A stretch of DNA of 64,000 nt, from contig CM070902.1 in assembly GCA_036417435.1 (NCBI GenBank), positions 132,545,886 to 132,609,885 on the forward strand, in the 5' to 3' direction. The notes under the pieces are model-generated. The model was given only the letters and a program-made list of their open reading frames with translations, did not search any database and was not told the DNA's origin. The position numbers and the translations under genes are program-made. Origin of the DNA: Inia geoffrensis. Its lineage: Eukaryota; Chordata; Mammalia; Artiodactyla; Iniidae. Positions 23,386 through 35,000 of the stretch are shown piece after piece (the stretch's first letter is position 1; every line of letters begins with the position of its first letter).

Positions 23386-23535
23386 AAAGAACCTCCAAGG
23401 TACTCTAACTAAATCCTCTCATTTTGTATAGGCAAAAACTAAGCCCCAGTGAAGTGTTTTGTCCAAGGTCACGCAGCTAATTGCTGACAGAACCAAGGTT
23501 AGAGACCTAATTGGTTGTGACTGATATCTCCTGTC
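23386..23535 (-). repeat. MIR remnant
   Basis: 'aaaactaagccccagtgaag' then 'gtccaaggtcacgcagctaa' is the reverse complement of the MIR core region. Confidence 0.7.
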
Positions 23536-24814
23536 TGTACCTGGGAATGTTAGCTTCACACGCTATGCCCATTCTTCCTTTTGTGCAGCTTAGTAAGGAA
23601 CTTTACCATATAAGAAAGGATATCTTCATCTAAGAAAAAAATCCAGGAGTGGAGCAGGAGAGTGGATTGAGATTTGACTGAGTTTGGTGTTTATTCATAT
23701 TGACTCACTGATGGTTAATGCATTGAAAAATAAGCCTGTGCTTATTAAATAATCAAAATATCTAGGGGCACCCATCTAAACTAAGATCCTTATATTTTAT
23801 AGCCAAAATGTTTATGTGAATTCATCACTTTATATGGGAGACTAGACACTATATACTTGCTGTCTGTGACTCTCTTATAATGAGGTGTCACTTTTCATTG
23901 TTCCATATAATTTTTTAGTAAAATAAACTATGGAACTGAAATGATTAATATATCCTAAATGGTTCAGTTGATCTGGCTGTTTTATATATATTGTAATCCT
24001 TGTCCAAGTTGTGTAAAAATCTTTCACTTTTAAAAAATCTTGCCTCGCTTTAGGAGCCGGTTACTCTAAAACCTCTGACCTCAGTTTTGATACTATCATC
24101 ATCTGAAAGGCAGGTTTAATGCCAACCTCTACGTAGGGTGGTGTATATCCAGGTTTGTCTATAAGAGTCCTGGTTTTTATCTGCTATCCCATTGTAATTA
24201 ATGAGTGCCTCCTTTTATTCTCAAAGAGTCAAGTTTTGGATAGTGAAATATATGATTATCCTACCTACAGTGGATGTAAAATATGCTAGAGAAGGAATTT
24301 TCCTACTCCAACTTTAAAGCAAATCTCAGCATTTTTTTTCCTGTTTGAGCTGTCTGCCCCTTTCTGTTTTCAATGTCTTAAGAGTTTTACCTCTTCCCTT
24401 CCTAGATTCATTGAAACTGATTTGTCTTTCAAACTCCATTCTACTCAAAACTCAATATTTGACTTGATTAAACTAGGATACCTGCCAAGTCCACTTTCAT
24501 TTTGGTTTCAACTGACTATCCTTGTATACAGTGTGAATAGATCTTTTAGGCTTAAAATGATTAGGTTATCAAGAGGAATTTGATGAAGGGTTTGTGCTTT
24601 GCAGGGAGAAAAACATATAGTTCCATAGAAACAATGCAAATACAATTGTTTGTGTGTTGGGTCTCAAATCTGAACACGCTTATACCTAGAAAAACCTAAA
24701 CAGTTCTGCCTAAGGAATCTTTTAAGATCCTGCCAAATTATATTCCAATCTCTTCAAGCCTAATCACCCAAGTTTAAAAATCTATGATCTCCTAAAAGGG
24801 GCAGCAAATTTAGT
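23536..24814. other. AT-rich non-coding sequence
   Basis: No gene or repeat recognised in 1.3 kb. Confidence 0.5.
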
Positions 24815-24965
24815 GTAAAGAATATGGGCTTTGTGGCCACATGGACATGATTTCAAATTCTGCTATCACTCTTTGAAGCTGCGTGCCTCAGCTTCCTATT
24901 CTGTAAATGGAGAGAACTTATGAAAAATGTCTTTTATGTAATGAGGATTTACTACATTTTCATGC
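24815..24965 (+). repeat. MIR remnant
   Basis: 'gtgcctcagcttcctattct' followed by 'gtaaatggagagaac' is the MIR core read in the sense direction. The preceding part also follows the consensus order. Confidence 0.65.
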
Positions 24966-25039
24966 AATTCTAATACTGTATACATTTTTCTGTAATGATT
25001 TTATGGAAATTTTGGAAGTAAGTTTGCCTTTCCTACATC

Positions 25040-25660
25040 TTCCTACCTACGGAACAATTTAAATATCTTTTGAGGCCATCTCTGTCTTTCTGTCCCTACT
25101 GCCTAATTCCAGGTCATCACGATGTCTTAACTGGATAAAGAAAGATCCTCTTAAGTAGTCCTTTAGATCACTTGTTCCTAAATTCTTTCTCCACTTAACA
25201 TTCTAAAAACAAAATATCCCAGGTTTAAAATCCTTCTGTAGCTACCCATTGCCTTCAGGATAAAACCCCAATTCCTGACTCTGGCTTTTGCCTATATTTC
25301 TTCCTGCATATTTTATCTATTAGTCTGTCACTCAATCTACATTCCATCTCTGTAGGACTACTTGAAGTGGCCCAAGTATGTCCTGTCTCCTGCCTGGAAT
25401 GTTAGTCCTTTTCCTTTCCTTCTGCATTGAAAATGTGCTTTGGTTTCATCTCCTCAAGGATGCCTTCTTTGGTCACTTCCCTTCTTGATTCCATGCTACT
25501 CTAATGTGCTCTCCTATAATTTTATGCTGATTTCCCAAGTGTGTAGACTTCTTCCACCTCCAAAAGGTAAGTCTCTCCCCATGCTGGATTTTGTATTTTT
25601 CTTTATACTCAAACATTGCACATGATATGAACTCAATAAATGTGGGCTTCAATAAATTGA
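25040..25660 (+). repeat. LINE-2 3' region
   Basis: 'gctacccattgccttcagga', 'taaaaccccaattcctgact', 'tcaaggatgccttctttggt' and the terminal 'gaactcaataaatg' occur in the order of the L2 ORF2 3' end and 3' UTR. Frame is lost. A short purine-rich tail (25655-25700) follows. Confidence 0.75.
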
Positions 25661-26834
25661 AGGAAGGAAAGAAGGGAAGAGAGGAAGACAGGAGGGGATG
25701 AAAGAACAAACTTACACCTTGTATTCCTAGGGAATTTTGTATTCTGGATAAAGAAATATTATTATCCCATGATATAGCAAGGAGTAATTATACAGCTCTC
25801 ATGACTGAGCACAAGGCCCTGTCTATAGAAGGCAATCGAAAACTATTTGCAGCTTTGATTTATTGACTAAATAAATGGCACCTATGTACTTAAATTAATA
25901 TTTAGTCGGTACCATAAGAGAAGGGCACTTTTTTCCATAACAATTTAAAATGATGTTATTTGCCACTGAGTGGTAACAGTGTTCAAGCAAGAAATATCCT
26001 CTACCAGGGTGTCCTAGGGGGACTGATGCTGTGGTGCCTGGGAAGAATCACTCTCTTGCAAACAAAGGATCGCCCTCTCTTTGCCTGCCATCACAAAATA
26101 CCTTTCTGATGTGACTGGACCCAGAGTGTGTTTAGCCAGTCACATCACCCACAATACATCTGAGTCCCAGGACCCAGAAAGGCTGACTCACTAAAACAGG
26201 CAATTAGGAAGCAGTAGGACATGAGACAGGAGAGGAAATCTAATTTACAGCTCACTGGAGAGCTCTGAATCAGTGTGGAGGAGAACTGAGATGGGAGATG
26301 AAATGATCTGTGAGCTCACCTCTCTAAAATTATTTAGTCTACCCCCTTTTCATTTAAAAAACATATGTTGTAAATGCAAGGATTTAGCTTCTGCTCCTGA
26401 AGAGTTGGCAGCTGACAGCAGTTTCTTAAAACTGCCTGAAAAGGATAGAATTAGGATATCTGCTATTTTAATAAGTGCAAGAGTTCAGGAGACAAAGGAG
26501 ATATCTGGAAGCTTTTAGGACCTTCCAGCAAAAAAACCCCCATACCTCGTTAGGTGCATATATCCAAGAAGGATATTCTGGCAAGTCAAGGAGACATTCT
26601 GGCCTTTGTGTTAAGAAAATTCAAGGGTTTAAAGGCCCCTTGTATAGATACAACTACATGCCTAGAGCCCAACAGGGGCTCTTTCTTTCCTTCCGGGATG
26701 CCTAGCTGCTGAGCCACAAGGAGATTTGCAGGGTTCTGTCAGTTGTAAAGGTGGATTAGTCTTTGCCCTCATGCTTATGGACTTGGGTTAGATGATTGTT
26801 GACTGAAGAGTAGTAACACAGGCATGAATATAAA
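25661..26834. other. non-coding sequence
   Basis: A purine-rich patch, then AT-rich sequence. An 81-codon open frame (26273-26518) and a 76-codon one (26475-26705) have no recognisable domain. I see no splice-site context that makes either convincing as an exon. Confidence 0.5.
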
Positions 26835-27188
26835 TAATACATTCAAGAAATATTTATTAAAGACCTATATTATAGTTGATACTGTTCTGAACACTGAGAA
26901 TAATGAGGTTTAAAAAGCCTAAATCTTATGTTTCAGATCTTATTTATAACTTCTGATACATTTCTGATGGTATAAAACTTATTCTAGAGGACATAAAGTA
27001 AACATATTTAAACTAACTAATGAAATGCATGAATAAGTAAAAAAGAACCAAAGACAATTTTGGATAGTGGTAAGGGCTATGAAGAAAAACCGAAATAGGG
27101 AAATGAGGTAGAGAGAGTAAGTGTATGTGATGGGGAAGATGGTGAGCCAGAGTGATCAGGAAATTCTTTTTCTGGGGAGGAAGCATTT
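26835..27188 (+). repeat. old interspersed repeat, left part (split by L1 copy B)
   Basis: It begins 'gaaatatttattaaagacct' and passes through 'agtggtaagggctatgaaga' to 'tggggaggaagcattt', where L1 copy B enters. The sequence resumes without loss at 35001 ('gagatgagctttgagtgctg'). It matches a widespread ancient mammalian repeat I have met often but do not name. Confidence 0.55.
27172..27188. repeat. target-site duplication of L1 copy B, left
   Basis: ctggggaggaagcattt; the partner at 34985-35000 reads ctggaaggaagcattt. It lies beyond the extra 3' segment, so that segment belongs to the inserted DNA. Confidence 0.75.
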
Positions 27189-27252
27189 TGTTGTTGTTGT
27201 TTTGTTTTGTTTTGTTTTTTGGCATTTATTGTTTGTGGATTGGGTCATGCTC
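27189..27252 (-). other. extra 3' segment and second A tail of L1 copy B (candidate 3' transduction)
   Basis: Read on the minus strand, the L1 ends in 14 A (27266-27253). About 32 further bases follow (27252-27221) containing AATAAA at 27230-27225, then a second A-rich tail (27220-27189), then the target-site duplication. This is the layout of an L1 RNA that read through its own poly-A site. The 32 bases also resemble an internal L1 stretch at 28083-28106 (shared 'gcatttattgtttgt' on the plus strand), so the transduced piece may itself come from an L1 fragment. Confidence 0.6.
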
Positions 27253-27628
27253 TTTTTTTTTTTTTTACATCTTTATTGGAGTATAATTGCTTTACAATGA
27301 TGTGTTAGTTTCTGCTTTATAACAAAGTGAATCACTTATACATATACATATTTTCCCACATCTCTTCCCTCTTGCGTCTACCTCCCTCCCACACCCCCTA
27401 TCTCATGCCACCAGGCGGTCACGAAGCACCGAGCTGATCTTCCTGTGCTATGCGGCTGCTTCCTACTAGCTATCTACCTTACGTTTGGTAGTGTATATAT
27501 GTCCATGCCTCTCTCTCGTTTTGTCACAGCTCACCCTTCCCCCTCCCCATATCCTCAAGTCCATTCTCTAGTAGGTCTGTGTCTTTATTCCTGTCTTACC
27601 CCTAGATTCTTCATGACATTTCCTTTTC

Positions 27629-30600
27629 TTAAATTCCATACATATGTGTTAGCATATGGTATTTGTCTTTCTCTTTCTGACTTACTTCACTCTGTATGAC
27701 ACACTCTAGGTCTATCCACCTCATTAAAAATAGCTCAATATCGTTTCTTTTTATGGCTGAGTAATATTCCATTATTATGGAATATTGGAGTAATATTCCA
27801 GTATATATGTGCCACATCTTCTTTATCCATTCATCCAATGATGGACACTTAGGTTGTTTCCATCTCCAGGCTATTGTAAATAGAGCTGCAGTGAACATTT
27901 TGGTACATGACTCTTTGGATTATGGTTTTCTCAGGGTATATGCCCAGTAGGATTGCTGGGTCATATGGTAGTTCTATTTGTAGTTTTTAAAGGAACCTCC
28001 ATACTGTTTTCCACAGTGGCTGTATCAATTTACATTCCCACCAACAGTGCAAGAGGGTTCCCTTTTCTCCACACCCTCTCCAGCATTTATTGTTTGTAGA
28101 TTTTTTTATCATGGCCATTCTGACTGGTGTGACATGATATCTCACTGTAGTTTTGATTTGCATTTCACTGATGATTAATGATGTTGAGCATTCTTTCATG
28201 TATTTGTTGGCAGTCTGCATATCTTCTTTGGAGAAATATCTATTTAGGTCTTCTGCCCATTTTTGCATTGGGTTTTTTGTTTTATGTTATTGAGCTGCAT
28301 GAACTGCTTGTAAATTTTGGAGATTAATCCTTTGTCAGTTGCTTCATTTGCAAATATTTTCTCCCATTCTGAGGGTTGTCTTTTGGTCTTGTTTATGGTC
28401 TCCTTTGCTGTGCAAAAGCTTTGAAGTTTCATTAGGTCCCATTTATTTTTGTTTTTATTTCCATTTCTCTAGGAGGTGGGTCAAAAAGGATCTTGCTGTG
28501 ATTTATGTCATAGAGTGTTCTGCCTATGTTTTCCTCTAAGAGTTTGATAGTTTCTGGCCTTACATTTAGGTCTTTAATCCATTTTGAGCTTATTTTTGTG
28601 TACAGTGTTGGGGAGTGATCTAATCTCATACTTTTAAATGTACCTGTCCAGTTTTCCCAGCACTACTTATTGAAGAGGCTGTCCTTTCTCCACTGTACAT
28701 TCCTGCCTCCTTTATCAAAGATAAGGTGACCATATGTGCGTGGGTTTATCTCTGGGCTTTCTATCCTGTTCCATTGATCTTTCTGTTTTTGTGCCAGTAC
28801 CATACTGTCTTGATTACTGTAGCTTTGTAGTATAGTCTGAAGTCAGGCAGCCTGATTCCTCCAGCTCTGTTTTTCGTTCTCAGGATTGCTTTGGCTATTT
28901 GGGGTCTTTTGCGTTTCCATACAAATTGTGAAATTTTTTGTTCTAGCTCTGTGAAAAATGCTAGTGGTAGTTGGATAGGGATTGCATTGAATCTGTAGAT
29001 AACTTTGGGTAGTAGAGTCATTGTCACAATGTTGATTCTTCCAATCCAAGAACATGGTATATCTCTCCATCTATTTGTATCATCTTTAATTTCTTTCATC
29101 AGTGTCCTATAATTTTCTGCATACAGGTCTTTTGTCTCCTTAGGTAGGTTTATTCCTAGATATTTTATTCTTTTTGTTGCAATGGTAAATGGGAGTGTTT
29201 TCTTGATTTAACTTTCAGATTTTTCATCATTAATGTACAGGAATGCCAGAGATTTCTGTGCATTAATTTTGTATCCTGCTACTTTACCAAATTCATTGAT
29301 TATCTCTAGTAGTTTTCTGGTAGCATCTTTAGGATTCTCTATGTAGAGTATCATGTCATCTGTAAACAGTGACAGCTTTACTTCTTCTTTTCTGATTTGG
29401 ATTCCTTTTATTTCTTTTTTTTCTTTGATTGCTGTGGCTAACACTTCAAAAACTATGTTGAATAAGAGTGGTGAGAGTGGGCAACCTTGTCTTGTTCCTG
29501 ATCTTAGTGGAAATGCTTTGTTTTTCACCATTGAGATCGATGTTGGCTGTGGGTTTGTCATATGTGGCCTTTATTATGTTGAGGAAAGTTCCGTCTATGC
29601 CTACTTTCTGCAGGGTTTTTATCATAAATGGGTGTTGAATTTTATCGAAAGCTTTCTCTGCATCTATTGAGATGATCATATGGTTTTTCTCCTTCAGTTT
29701 GTTAATATGGTGTATCACGTTGATTGATTTGTGTATATTGAAGAATCCGTGTATTCCTGGAATAAACCCCACTTGATCATGGTGTATGATCTGTTTAATG
29801 TGCTGTTGGATTCTGTTTGCTAGTATTTTGTTGAGGATTTTTGCATCTATGTTCATCAGTGATATTGGCCTGTAGTTTTCTTTCTTTGTGACATCCTTGT
29901 CTGGTTTTGGTATTGGGGTGATGGTAGCCCCGTAGAATGAGTTTGGGAGTGTTCCTCCCTCTGCTATATTTTGGAAGAGTTTGAGAAGGATAGATGTTAG
30001 CTCTTCTCTAAATGTTTGATAGAACTAGCCTGTGAAGCCTTCTGGTCCTGGGCTTTTGTTTGTTGGAAGATTTTTAATCACAGTTTCAATTTCAGTGCTT
30101 GTGATTGGTCTGTTCATATTTTCTATTTCTTCCTCATTCAGTCTTGGCAGGTTGTGCATTTCTAAGAATTTGTCCATTTCTTCCAGGTTGTCCATTTTAT
30201 GGGCCTAGAGTTGCTTATAGTAATCTCTCATGATCTTTTGTATTTCTGCAGTGTAAGTTGTTACTTCTCCGTTTTCATTTCTAATTCTATTGATTTGAGT
30301 CTTCTCCCTTTTTTTCTTAATGAGCCTGGCTAATGGTTTATCAATTTTGTTTATCTTCTCAAAGAACCAGCTTTTAGTTTTATTGATCTTTGCTATCATT
30401 ACCTTCATTTCTTTTTCATTTATTTCTGATCTGATTTTTATGATTTCTTTCCTTCTGCGAACTTTGGGGGTTTTTTTGTTCTTTTTTCTCTAATTGCTTT
30501 CGGTGCAAGGTTAGGTTGTTTATTTGAGATATTTCCTGTTTCTTAAGGTAGGATCGTATTGCTATAAACTTCCATCTTAGGACTGCTTTTCCTGCATCCC

Positions 30601-31459
30601 ATAGATTTTGGGTTGTCGTTTCTCCATTGTCATTTGTTTCTAGTTATTTTTTTATTTCCTCTTTGATTTCTTCAGTGATCACTTCGTTGTTAAGTAGTGT
30701 ATTGTTTAGCCTCCATGTGTTTGTATTTTTTACAGATCTTTCTCTATAAATGATATCTAGTCTCATAGCATTTTGCTGGGAAAAGATACTTGATACAATT
30801 TCAATTTTCTTAAATTTACCAAGGCTTGATTTGTGACCCAGGATATGATGTATCCTGGAGAATGTTCCATGAGCACTTGAGAAGAATGTGTATTCTGTTG
30901 TTTTTGGATGGAATGTCCTATAAATGTCAATTAAGTCCATCTTGTTTAATGTATCATTTAAAGCTTGGGTTTCCTTATTTATTTTCATTTTGGATGATCT
31001 GTCCATTGGTGAAAGTGGGGTGTTAAAGTCCCCTACTATGAATGTGTTACTGTCGATTTCCCCTTTTATGGCTGTTAGTATTTGCCTTATTTATTGAGGT
31101 GCTCCTATGTTGGGTGCAAAAATATTTACAATTGTTATATCTTCTTCTTGGATCGATCCCTTGATCATTATGTAGTGTTCTCCTTTGTCTCTTCTAATAA
31201 TCTTTGTTTTGAAGTCTATTTTGTCTAATATGAGAATTGCTACTCCAGCTTTCTTTTGGTTTCCATTTGCATTAAATATCTTTTTCCATCCCCTTACTTT
31301 CAGTCTGTATGTATCTCTAGGTCTGAAGTGGGTCTCTTGTAGACAGCAAATATATGGGTCTTGTTTTTGTATCCATTCAGCCAATCTGTGTCTTTTGGTG
31401 GGAGCATTTAGTCCATTTACATTTAAGACAATTATCGACATGTATGTTCCTATTCCCAT
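27629..31459 (-). pseudogene. L1 copy B ORF2, heavily broken
   Basis: Remnant of the L1 endonuclease/reverse transcriptase. Fragments follow one another in at least four places with changes of frame: 31459-31091 (ends at an in-frame TAA at 31091-31093 where copy A reads TAC), 31006-30644, 30408-30205, 29856-29446, 29561-29208, 29099-28761, 28629-28432, 28432-28244, 28268-27987 and 27898-27629. In the reverse transcriptase box the first aspartate context reads FTDDM instead of FADDM of copy A. Near the C-terminus an in-frame insertion of 27 bases adds nine residues (27770-27800 region). It cannot produce a protein. Confidence 0.9.
27763..27800. repeat. hairpin-forming insertion in L1 copy B
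   Basis: aatattccat (27763-27772), loop tatt, atggaatatt (27777-27786), followed by a second copy of 'gagtaatattcca' ending at 27800. Copy A lacks the extra 27 bases at 1790-1812. The insertion combines an inverted and a direct copy of the same local sequence. Confidence 0.85.
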
Positions 31460-32173
31460 TTTCTTAATTGTTTTGGGTTCGTTTTTGTAGGTCTTTTCCT
31501 TCTCTTGTGTTTCTTGTCTAGAGAAGTTCCTTTAGCATTTGTTGTGAAGCTGGTTTGGTGGTGCTGAACTCTCTCAGCTTTTGCTTGTTTGTAAAGGTTT
31601 TAATTTCTCCATCAAATCTGAATGAGATCCTTGCTGGGTAGAGTAATCTTGGTTGCAGGTTTTTCTCCTTCATCACTTTCAGTATGTCCTGCCACTCCCT
31701 TCTGGCTTGCAGAGTTTCTGCTGAAAGATCAGCTGTTAACCTTATGGGGACTCCCTTGTGTGTTATTTGTTGTTTTTCCCTTGCTACTTTTATTATGTTT
31801 TCTTTGTATTTAATTTTTGACAGTTTGATTAATATGTGTCTTAGCGTGTTTCTCCTTGGATTTATCCTGTATGGGACTTTCTGTGCTTCCTTGACTTATT
31901 AACTATTTCCTTTCCCATGTTAGGGAAGTTTTCAACTATAAACTCTTCAAATATTTTCTCAGTCCCTTTCTTTTTCTCTTCTTCTTCTGGAACCCCTATA
32001 ATTCGAATGTTGGTGCATTTAATCTTGTCCCAGAGGTCTCTGAGACTGCCCTCAGTTCTTTTCATTCTTTTTTCTTTATTCTGCTCTGCAGTAGTTATTT
32101 CTACTATTTTATCTTCCAGGTCACTTATTCGTTCTTCTGCCTCATTTATTCTGCTATTGATCCCATCTAGCAT

Positions 32174-32412
32174 CTAGAGTATTGTTTTTTGTTTTTTTGT
32201 TTTTTTGTTTTGCGGTATGTGCGCCTCTCACTGCTGTGGCCTGGCCCACTGCGGAGCACAGGCTCCGGATGCGCAGGCTCAGTGGCCATGGCTCACGGGC
32301 CCAACCACTCTGTGGCTTGTGAGATCCTTCTAGACCGGGGCACGAACCCATGTCCCCTGCATCAGCAGGCACACTCCCAACCACAGCACCACCAGGGAAG
32401 CCCTAGAGTATT
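32174..32412. repeat. target-site duplication pair around the nested SINE
   Basis: ctagagtatt at 32174-32183 and 32403-32412. In copy A the homologous site near 6185 has one copy (ctagagtact) and no SINE. Confidence 0.9.
32184..32402 (-). mobile_element. CHR-type SINE nested in L1 copy B
   Basis: Minus-strand CHR SINE: T-rich tail, 'gcggtatgtgcgcctctcac', down to the head 'ccaccagggaagccc'. It has a G/T-interrupted tail (TTTTTTG units), clear duplications and an intact body. It post-dates L1 copy B. Confidence 0.95.
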
Positions 32413-33194
32413 TTTAATTTCATTTATTGTGTTGTTCATCATTGTTTGTTTCATCTTTAGCTCTTCTAGGTCCTTGTTAAATGTTTCTTGCATTTTCTCT
32501 CTTCTGTTTCTAGGATTTTGAATCATCTTTACTGTCATTATTCTGAATTCTTTTTCAGGTAGACTGCCTATTTCCTCTTCATTTGTTAGGTCTGGTGGGT
32601 TTTTATCTTGCTCCTTCATCTGCTTTGTGTTTTTCTGTCTTCTCATTTTGCTTATCTTACTGTGTTTGGGGTCTCCTTTTTGCAGGTGGCAGGTTCTTAG
32701 TTCCCGTTGTTTTTGGTGTCTGTCCCCAGTGGCTAAGGTTGGTTCAGTGGGTTGTGTAGGCTTCCTGGTGGAGTGGACTAGTGCCTGTGGTCTGGTGGAT
32801 GAGGCTGGATCTTGTCTTTCTGGTGGGCAGGTCCACATCTGATGTTGTGTTTTAGGGTGTCTGTGGACTTATTATGATTTTAGGCAGCCTCTCTGCTAAT
32901 TGGTGGGGTTGTGTTCCTGTCTTGCTAGTTGTTTGGCATAGGGTGTCCAGCACTGTAGCTTGCTGGTCGTTGAGTGAAGCTGGGTGCTGGTGTTGAGATG
33001 GAGATCTCTGGGAGATTTTCACTGTTTGATATTCTGTGGTGCTGGGAGGTCTCTTGTGGACCAGTGTCCTGAAGTTGGCTCTCCCACTTCAGAGGCACAG
33101 CACTGACTGCTTGGTGCAGCACCAAGAGCCCTTCATCCACACGGCTCAGAATAAAAGGGAGAAAAAGTAGAAAGAAAGAATTAGTAGAAGAAAA

Positions 33195-33290
33195 GAGAAA
33201 GAAAGAAAGAAAGAAAGAACGAAAGAAAGGAAGGAGGGAGGGAGGGAGGGAGGAAGGAAGAAAGGAAGGAAAAAAAGAAAGAAAGAAGAT
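33195..33290. repeat. (GAAA)n/(GGGA)n array in L1 copy B 5' UTR
   Basis: Equivalent of the 6963-7140 array in copy A, and shorter. Confidence 0.9.
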
Positions 33291-33390
33291 AAAGTAAAAT
33301 AAAATAAAGTAAGATAAAATACAATGTTATTAAAATAAAAAAAAAATATTATTAAGAAAAAAAATTTTAACAAAAAACAAAAGAATGGAC

Positions 33391-33820
33391 GGATAGAACC
33401 CTAAGACAAATGGTGGAAGCAAAGCTATACAGACAAAATCTCGCACAGAAGCATACACATACAGACTGACAAAAAGAGGAAAAGGGGGAAAAATCATAAA
33501 TCTTGCTCTCAAAGTCCACCTCTTCAATTTGGGTTGATTCATTGCCTAAAGGTGGGAAGGAAGGAAAGAAAGAAAGAAAGAAGATAAAGTAAAATACAAT
33601 AAAGTTATTAAAATAAAAAAAAAATTAAAAAAAAAAAGCAAGAAAACGGATGGATAGAACCCTAGGACAAATGGTGGAAGCAAAGCTATACAGACAAAAT
33701 CTCACACAGCGGCATAGACATACACACTCACAAAAAGAGGAAAAGGGGAAAAAAATCATAAATCTTGCTCTCAAAGTCCACCCCCTTAATTTGGGATAAT
33801 TCGTTGTCTATTCAGGTATT
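33391..33820 (-). repeat. tandem 5' UTR modules in L1 copy B
   Basis: Two related segments start at 33391 and 33652 (period about 261), sharing 'atggtggaagcaaagctata' and 'aatcttgctctcaaagtcca'. They match the modules at 7221 and 7586 of copy A. Confidence 0.85.
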
Positions 33821-34984
33821 CCACAGTTGCAGGGTACATCAAGTTGATTGTGGAGCTTTAATCCACTGCTCCTGAGGCTGCTGGAAGAGATTTCCTTTTC
33901 TCTTCTTTGTTCTCACAGCTCCCGGGGTTCAGCTTTGGATTTGGCCCCGCCTCTGCGTGTAGGTTGCTGGAGAGCGTCTGTTCTTCGCTCAGACAGGACA
34001 GGGTTAAAGGAGCCGCTGATTCAGCGGCTGTGGCTCACTCAGACGGGGGGGGAGGGAGGGGCACGGAGTTCGCGGCGGCCCTGCGGCTGCAGAGGACTGC
34101 ATGACGTTGTACCAGCCTGAGGCGCGCCGTGTGTTCTCCCAGGGAAGTTGTCCCTGGATCCTGGGACCCTGACAGTGGCGGGCTGTACAGGCTCCCCAGA
34201 AGCGGGGTGTGGAGAGTGAGCTGTGCTCACACACAGGCTTCTTGGTGGTGGCAGCAACAGCCTTAGCATCTCATGCCCGTCTCTGGGGTCCGCGCTTTTA
34301 GCCGCGGCTCACGCCCGTCTCTGTAGCTCCTTTAAGCAGCGCTCTTAATCCCCTCTCGTTGCGCACCAGGAAACAAAGAGGGAAGAAAAAGTCTCTTGCC
34401 TCTTTGGCAAGTCCAGACTTTTCCCCAGACTCCCTCCCGGCTAGCTGTGGCGCACTAACCCCTTGCAGGCTGTGTTCACGACGCCAACCCCAGTCCTCTT
34501 CCTGCGCTCCGACCGAAGCCCGAGCCTCAGCTCCCAGCCCTGCCCGCCCTGGCGGGTGAGCAGACAAGCCTCTCAGGCTGGTGAGTGCTGGTCGGCACTG
34601 ATCCTCTGTGCGGGAATCTCTCCGCTTTGCTCTCCACACCCCTGTGGCTGCGCTCTCCTCTGCAGCTCCGAAGCCTTCCCCCTCCACCACCCACAGTCTC
34701 TGCCCATGAAGGGGGGCTTCCTAGTGTGTGGAATCTTTTCCTCCTTCACAGCTCACTCCCACTGGTGCAGGTACCGTCCCTATTCTTTTGTCTCTGTTTA
34801 TTCTTTTTTCTTTTGCCTTACCCAGGTATGTGGGGGGTTTCTTGCCTTTTGGGAGGTATATGGTCTTCTGCCAGCGTTCAGTAGGTGTTCTGTAGGAGTT
34901 GTACTACGTGTAGATGTATTTCTGGTGTATCTGTGGGGAGGAATGTGATCTCCGCGTCTTACTCTTCCACCATCTTCCCAGAAG

Positions 34985-35000
34985 CTGGAAGGAAGCATTT
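34985..35000. repeat. target-site duplication of L1 copy B, right
   Basis: ctggaaggaagcattt, the partner of 27172-27188, with one gap and one difference. Confidence 0.75.

Larger units (their letters stand above)
31518..32646 (-). pseudogene. L1 copy B ORF1, broken by a SINE
   Basis: Starts at 32646 (MRRQKNTKQM), equivalent to 6426 in copy A, and its stop is at 31518-31520. The reading frame is interrupted by the CHR SINE at 32184-32402; the downstream part is seen at 32173-31862 (EAEERISDLEDKI, a coiled-coil-like stretch) and beyond. The frame upstream of the start stays open into the 5' UTR (to 32838), which is probably chance. Confidence 0.85.
27253..34984 (-). mobile_element. LINE-1 copy B, near full length, with nested SINE
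   Basis: Same strand, order and subfamily as copy A. The 3' end is at 27267, with its A tail at 27253-27266. ORF2 remnants run 27629-31459, ORF1 remnants 31518-32646 (interrupted by a SINE at 32184-32402) and the 5' UTR 32647-34984. Its 5' end, 'gggaagatggtgg', abuts the right target-site duplication. It carries more stops and frameshifts than copy A. The insertion splits an older repeat, giving a relative date. Confidence 0.95.
32647..34984 (-). promoter_or_regulatory. L1 copy B 5' UTR and internal promoter region
   Basis: Colinear with 6427-8955 of copy A: a GC- and CpG-rich outer part (about 33850-34720), two 'gatagaacc…caatttggg' modules (from 33391 and 33652) and purine arrays at about 33195-33290 and 33555-33583. 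The 38-base unit that is doubled in copy A is single here. The YY1-like start motif is altered to AAGATGGT. Promoter function is inferred from the family. Confidence 0.75.
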
